Below, piece by piece: positions 60,682 to 64,000 of a stretch of DNA of 64,000 nt (the first letter of the stretch is position 1; each line of letters begins with the position of its first letter). The stretch is from an uncultured Porphyromonas sp. (lineage in GTDB: Bacteria; Bacteroidota; Bacteroidia; Bacteroidales; Porphyromonadaceae). The notes under the pieces were generated by a model, which was not told the origin of the DNA, made no database searches, and saw nothing but the letters and a program-made list of their open reading frames with translations. The position numbers and the translations under genes are program-made. The stretch lies in assembly GCF_900541275.1 (NCBI RefSeq), contig NZ_UQJH01000007.1:1-64000 (forward strand), in the 5' to 3' direction.

Positions 60682-63570
60682 TCAGGCAGCCCTGCCTGCT
60701 CGCTGTGCCAGGCGGCGGAGCTGGTGCCCCAGCTCGGGGATCCAGAGGACGAGCGACGTGACGGCGATGATCAGGAGCCAGTCCTCGAGGCTCAGCCCGC
60801 CCTCGACGGTATTGAAGAAGCGCTGCAGCCCGGGGATCTCGATCAGGGCGATCTGCCCGAGGAGGATCACGCCGGCGATAGAGAGTAGCCCCCGGCAGCC
60901 CTTGAAGTGGAGCGCACTGCGACCGGTGGCGAAGGCGCGGGCGTTGAAGAGATTGAAGAACTGCAGCATCACAAATGTCGTGAAGAAGAGCGTCAGCTCG
61001 TAGGGCGTCAGTCCGTCCGTCGCTCCCGGTCGGGTGGTGACGAGGTCGCGTATGGCGGTCACGTCGGCGTGTTCGAGGTGGAAGAGTAGGGCGAGTAGGA
61101 AGAGGAAGAAGACCCCTCCCATAGCGATGATCGCCCTACCCATGCGCCGGGTGATGATGAAGGCGTCCCGGTCCCTCGGCCTCTCGCACATGACCGATGG
61201 GGAGGGGGGAAGCGAGGCGAGTGCCATGGCGGCAAAGGTGTCCATGATGAGATTGACCCAGAGCATCTGCGTCACCGTCAGCGGTGACTCGGTGCCGATC
61301 ATCGCGCCCACGAGCACGATGAGGCAGGCGGATAGATTGACCGTGAGCTGGAAGAGGAGGAAGCGCTGGATATTCTGGTAGAGCGAGCGGCCCCACATCA
61401 CCGCCTTGCCGATGCTGCTGAAGGAGTTGTCGATGATGGTGATGTCGGAGGCCTCCTTGGCGACCGAGGTACCGTCGCCCATCGAGAGCCCGACGTGGGC
61501 GGCCTTGAGCGCCGGGGCGTCGTTGGTCCCGTCTCCCGTCACCGCCACCACTTGGTCGAGTCGCTGGAGCGACTCCACGAGCCGCTTCTTGTCCATCGGT
61601 CGGGCGCGGGCGATCACCCTCAGCCCCGTCACCCGTTCGTCGACCTCCTCATCGGTGAGGGCAGCGAAGTCTTTCCCCGTGATGATGCTCTCCTCTCCGT
61701 CGTCCTCGCTCCAAAGACCGATCTGTCGCCCGATCTCGCGGGCGGTGGCGGGGGTGTCACCGGTGACGATCTTCACGTCGATGCCGGCACCGAGGCACTC
61801 CTCCACGGCGTCCTTGACATCCTCCCTCACCGGGTCGCTGATCGCCACGATGCCCTGGAAGGTGAGGCCCTCGAGGGTCACTCCCTCGCCCTGTAGCGGG
61901 ATGGGGGCATCGAGGACCTTGTATGCGAAGCCGAGCGTCCGCATCGCCTGACTCTGGTAGTCGGTCAGCTGCTGGAGGATCTCCGCCTCTGTCACGCCGC
62001 TCTCCGTGCGGGAGCAGAGCCGGTAGACGATCTCGGGGGCGCCCTTGACATAGAGCACCACCTTGTCCCCCGGGAGAGCAGAGCGGACTAAGGTCGCCAT
62101 ATACTTCCGCTCGGTGGAGAAGGGTAGCTCATCGATCACCTCGGCCGACTTACGCAGCGTGCGGTAGTCGGTCCCGTGGTCGCGGAGCCAGAGGATCAGA
62201 GCACCCTCGGTCGGATTGCCGAGCACCTCCGGTCGCTCCGGATCGCTCTCATCGAGGTCAGCGGTAGAGTTGACCGCCAGTCCCTCCTTGATCCTACCTG
62301 ACACCTCATCGCTACGGAGGGTCTGCTCAGCGCCGAGCCCGTAGAAGCGCGACTCGGCAACGCTCATCCGATTTTGCGTCAGCGTCCCGGTCTTGTCGGT
62401 GCAGATGACGGTAATGGCGCCCATGGTCTCGCTGGCGTGCATCTTGCGGACAAGGTTGCTCGTCTTGAGCATCCGGCGCATATTGTAGGCGAGGCTGAGC
62501 GTGACCGCCATCGGCAGCCCCTCCGGCACCGCCACGACGACGACGGTGACGGCGATCATCAGTGTCTCGAGGGTGTAGGAGAAGAGGAGCGTCAGGTCTG
62601 CACCGGGGAGCAGTTGATTGTGCAGGGCGATGGAGCCGGTCATCAGGATGGCGAAGTAGCCGGTGATGATGCCGGTATTGAGCGTCCAGTGCCAGCGTCC
62701 AAACTTTCGGCTCACGAGGAGGAAGAAGAGGGCCGTCGGTACCACCAGTAGCCACGAGATCGGCTCCCAGTCGAAGTATTTGATCATCCGTCCGGCGATG
62801 ATCATCCCGGCGAGGATATAGCTCACCTTGGTGATCAGGAGGCTGAGTCCGTCGAGCTGCTTATTGAGCGGCGTCTTGACGCTGTCGTCGATCTGAGCGG
62901 CGACGTAGACTTTCCCATTCTCCGTCTCGTCCCCCACCGCGGTGACCCGGAAGACGCCGTGCCCGTCCATCACCTTCGTCCCTCGCAGTACCATATCGGT
63001 CGGGTAGGAGGCGCCGGGGTCAAAGTCCGCCTCGCGGGTGGACTTGAGCGACGGGACGCTCTCGCCATTAAGGGTCGACTCATCGACGTAGAGTGAGACC
63101 GCCTCTACCAGCCGCCCATCAGCCGGCACCTCGGAGCCGGTGTCGAGGAGGACGATGTCGCCGACGACGAGGTCCCTCTTGGGTATCATCGTCGTGGTGC
63201 CATTGCGGAGCACCTCCACCGGCTCGTCGTCGTTGACCTGATTGAGGATCGCAAACTCCTTGTCCGCCTGTCGCTCGAAGTAGAAGGCGATGCCGGTGGC
63301 GAGGAGGATGGCTATGAAGATCCCGATGGGCTCAAAGAAGACCGATGCCCCCGCCTCGGTGTCCAGCCCCCAGTACTCCCAGCAGGAGATCCCTATGGAG
63401 AGCGTACCGGCGATCAGCAGGATGATGATCAGCGGGTCGGTAAACTTCTCGAGGAATTGCTTCCAGACCGGCTCCTTGGCGGGCGGGGTGAGCACGTTGG
63501 CGCCATGCTTCGCCCGGCTGCGAAGTACCTCCGCATCCGTCAGTCCCGTCAGCTCTCGCTTCTTATCCAT
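60682..63570 (-). CDS. Calcium-type P-type ATPase (P2 family)
   Basis: ATP-driven cation exporter in the inner membrane. The 962-residue protein has an N-terminal cation ATPase domain, the actuator loop LNGESVPSLKS, ten predicted membrane helices including VVAVPEGLPMAVTLSLAYNMRRM (the PEGLP metal-site helix), the phosphorylation site VICTDKTGTLTQNRM, and the hinge VTGDGTNDAPALKAAHVGLSMG. The pattern fits PMCA/SERCA-like calcium pumps. Manganese is possible. Start set at the ATG at 63570 (MDKKRELTGL). A further upstream ATG adds 12 unlikely residues. Confidence 0.93.
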   Translation of the reverse strand: MDKKRELTGLTDAEVLRSRAKHGANVLTPPAKEPVWKQFLEKFTDPLIIILLIAGTLSIGISCWEYWGLDTEAGASVFFEPIGIFIAILLATGIAFYFERQADKEFAILNQVNDDEPVEVLRNGTTTMIPKRDLVVGDIVLLDTGSEVPADGRLVEAVSLYVDESTLNGESVPSLKSTREADFDPGASYPTDMVLRGTKVMDGHGVFRVTAVGDETENGKVYVAAQIDDSVKTPLNKQLDGLSLLITKVSYILAGMIIAGRMIKYFDWEPISWLLVVPTALFFLLVSRKFGRWHWTLNTGIITGYFAILMTGSIALHNQLLPGADLTLLFSYTLETLMIAVTVVVVAVPEGLPMAVTLSLAYNMRRMLKTSNLVRKMHASETMGAITVICTDKTGTLTQNRMSVAESRFYGLGAEQTLRSDEVSGRIKEGLAVNSTADLDESDPERPEVLGNPTEGALILWLRDHGTDYRTLRKSAEVIDELPFSTERKYMATLVRSALPGDKVVLYVKGAPEIVYRLCSRTESGVTEAEILQQLTDYQSQAMRTLGFAYKVLDAPIPLQGEGVTLEGLTFQGIVAISDPVREDVKDAVEECLGAGIDVKIVTGDTPATAREIGRQIGLWSEDDGEESIITGKDFAALTDEEVDERVTGLRVIARARPMDKKRLVESLQRLDQVVAVTGDGTNDAPALKAAHVGLSMGDGTSVAKEASDITIIDNSFSSIGKAVMWGRSLYQNIQRFLLFQLTVNLSACLIVLVGAMIGTESPLTVTQMLWVNLIMDTFAAMALASLPPSPSVMCERPRDRDAFIITRRMGRAIIAMGGVFFLFLLALLFHLEHADVTAIRDLVTTRPGATDGLTPYELTLFFTTFVMLQFFNLFNARAFATGRSALHFKGCRGLLSIAGVILLGQIALIEIPGLQRFFNTVEGGLSLEDWLLIIAVTSLVLWIPELGHQLRRLAQRAGRAA

Positions 63571-63593
63571 CTCTTCTCTACGGCATTGAGTGC

Positions 63594-63629
63594 GAAGGGG
63601 GACCACAGAGTCTGCTGTGTCCCCCCTTC
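63594..63629 (-). terminator. Terminator between nagB and the P-type ATPase gene
   Basis: GAAGGGGGACCACAG pairs with CTGTGTCCCCCCTTC with one mismatch and a bulge, around a 6-nt loop, 31 bases after the nagB stop. Confidence 0.6.
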
Positions 63630-63659
63630 TATGAGTCTATTATTTAATCAAAAGAGCGA

Positions 63660-64000
63660 TCAGAGGTTGTCCTTCTCGATGTCCTTGAAGTAGCGGTAGG
63701 TGCCGACCGTCAGCTCATCGCATGCCTCCTCGTCGCAGACGATGATGCCGTGGGGGTGGAGCTGTAGGCAGGTGATCGTCCAGCGCTGGCTCACGGGACC
63801 CTCCACAGCCTCACGGATGGCACGTGCCTTATTGTGCCCATTGGCGAGGATCATCACCTCGCGGGCGTCCATCACGGTGCCTACGCCTACGGTGACAGCG
63901 GTCTTGGGGACCTTATTGAGGTCGTTGTCGAAGAAGCGCGAGTTGGCGATGATCGTGTCGGTGGTCAGGCTCTTGACGCGAGTACGTGAGGTGAGCGAGG
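63660..64000 (-). CDS. nagB: Glucosamine-6-phosphate deaminase, C-terminal part (cut by window edge)
   Basis: Converts glucosamine-6-phosphate to fructose-6-phosphate and ammonia. The visible 112 codons read TSRTRVKSLTTDTIIANSRFFDN and VGVGTVMDAREVMILANGHNKARAI, which match the C-terminal half of NagB (including the allosteric-site region and VMILANG motif). The tail CDEEACDELTVGTYRYFKDIE follows. The N-terminus lies beyond 64000. Its product links amino sugars released by the GH18 locus to central metabolism, an inference. Confidence 0.92.
   Translation of the reverse strand, partial: SLTSRTRVKSLTTDTIIANSRFFDNDLNKVPKTAVTVGVGTVMDAREVMILANGHNKARAIREAVEGPVSQRWTITCLQLHPHGIIVCDEEACDELTVGTYRYFKDIEKDNL

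Noticed and set aside
1..64000. tRNA, rRNA, prophage or plasmid origin in the gaps
   Set aside because: I searched the intergenic stretches by eye for T-loop patterns, rRNA motifs and phage structural or replication genes and saw none. A tRNAscan or Infernal run would settle it.

Overview
The window reads as the chromosome of a GC-rich member of the Bacteroidota, most likely Porphyromonas or a close relative. The evidence is SusC/SusD outer-membrane uptake genes, a DUF4492-cydA-cydB operon, a DUF4837 lipoprotein, many TAnnTTTG boxes (the Bacteroidota -7 promoter element) upstream of genes, and no Shine-Dalgarno-type spacing. The species call is inference. Almost all genes are on the minus strand. 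The plus-strand exceptions are acpP-fabF-rnc, an ECF sigma gene pair and a toxin-antitoxin pair. No rRNA or tRNA gene was recognised.

Layout. 1-13.7 kb: housekeeping genes (valS, gcvP, purN, acpP-fabF-rnc, nrdD-nrdG), separated by long GC-rich intergenic repeats. 13.9-22.2 kb: a polysaccharide-utilisation operon (susC, susD, a DUF1735/LamG lipoprotein, a GH18 endo-beta-N-acetylglucosaminidase and a second DUF1735-like lipoprotein), which fits foraging on host N-glycans. 22.6-25.1 kb: a small Ig-like lipoprotein and an ECF sigma factor overlapping an unusual one-TM plus beta-rich protein. 25.1-32.0 kb: de novo NAD synthesis (nadB-nadC-nadA) and cytochrome bd oxidase (DUF4492-cydA-cydB).

32.2-49.4 kb is the accessory part. 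It begins with a zeta-toxin module. Next come a decayed gene interrupted by a small MITE with perfect target-site duplications, and the C-terminal relic of a serine recombinase. A CRISPR array follows with its own leader promoter but no cas genes in the window. After two ordinary genes (nupG-like, dapA) comes an 11.8-kb, three-gene operon. It encodes a triple-S1 protein, a 3037-residue protein joining cold-shock, alpha-repeat, DnaQ-like, RecQ and UvrD domains, and a coiled-coil SF1 helicase. That operon is the best candidate for an undescribed system, probably genome defence or nucleic-acid surveillance.

49.5-64 kb returns to ordinary genes: a five-gene operon (DUF4837 lipoprotein, pdxA, a lipid kinase, engB, GH95 fucosidase), a TPR protein, gyrA, a calcium-type P-ATPase and the end of nagB.

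Several interspersed non-coding repeat families link the gaps. One consists of 22-bp-period arrays of a 16-bp near-palindrome at four loci. A second is a roughly 250-bp element carrying 13-bp and 9-bp tandem repeats. A third is a roughly 200-bp element. The CRISPR array and the toxin-antitoxin module are bracketed by related sequence blocks.
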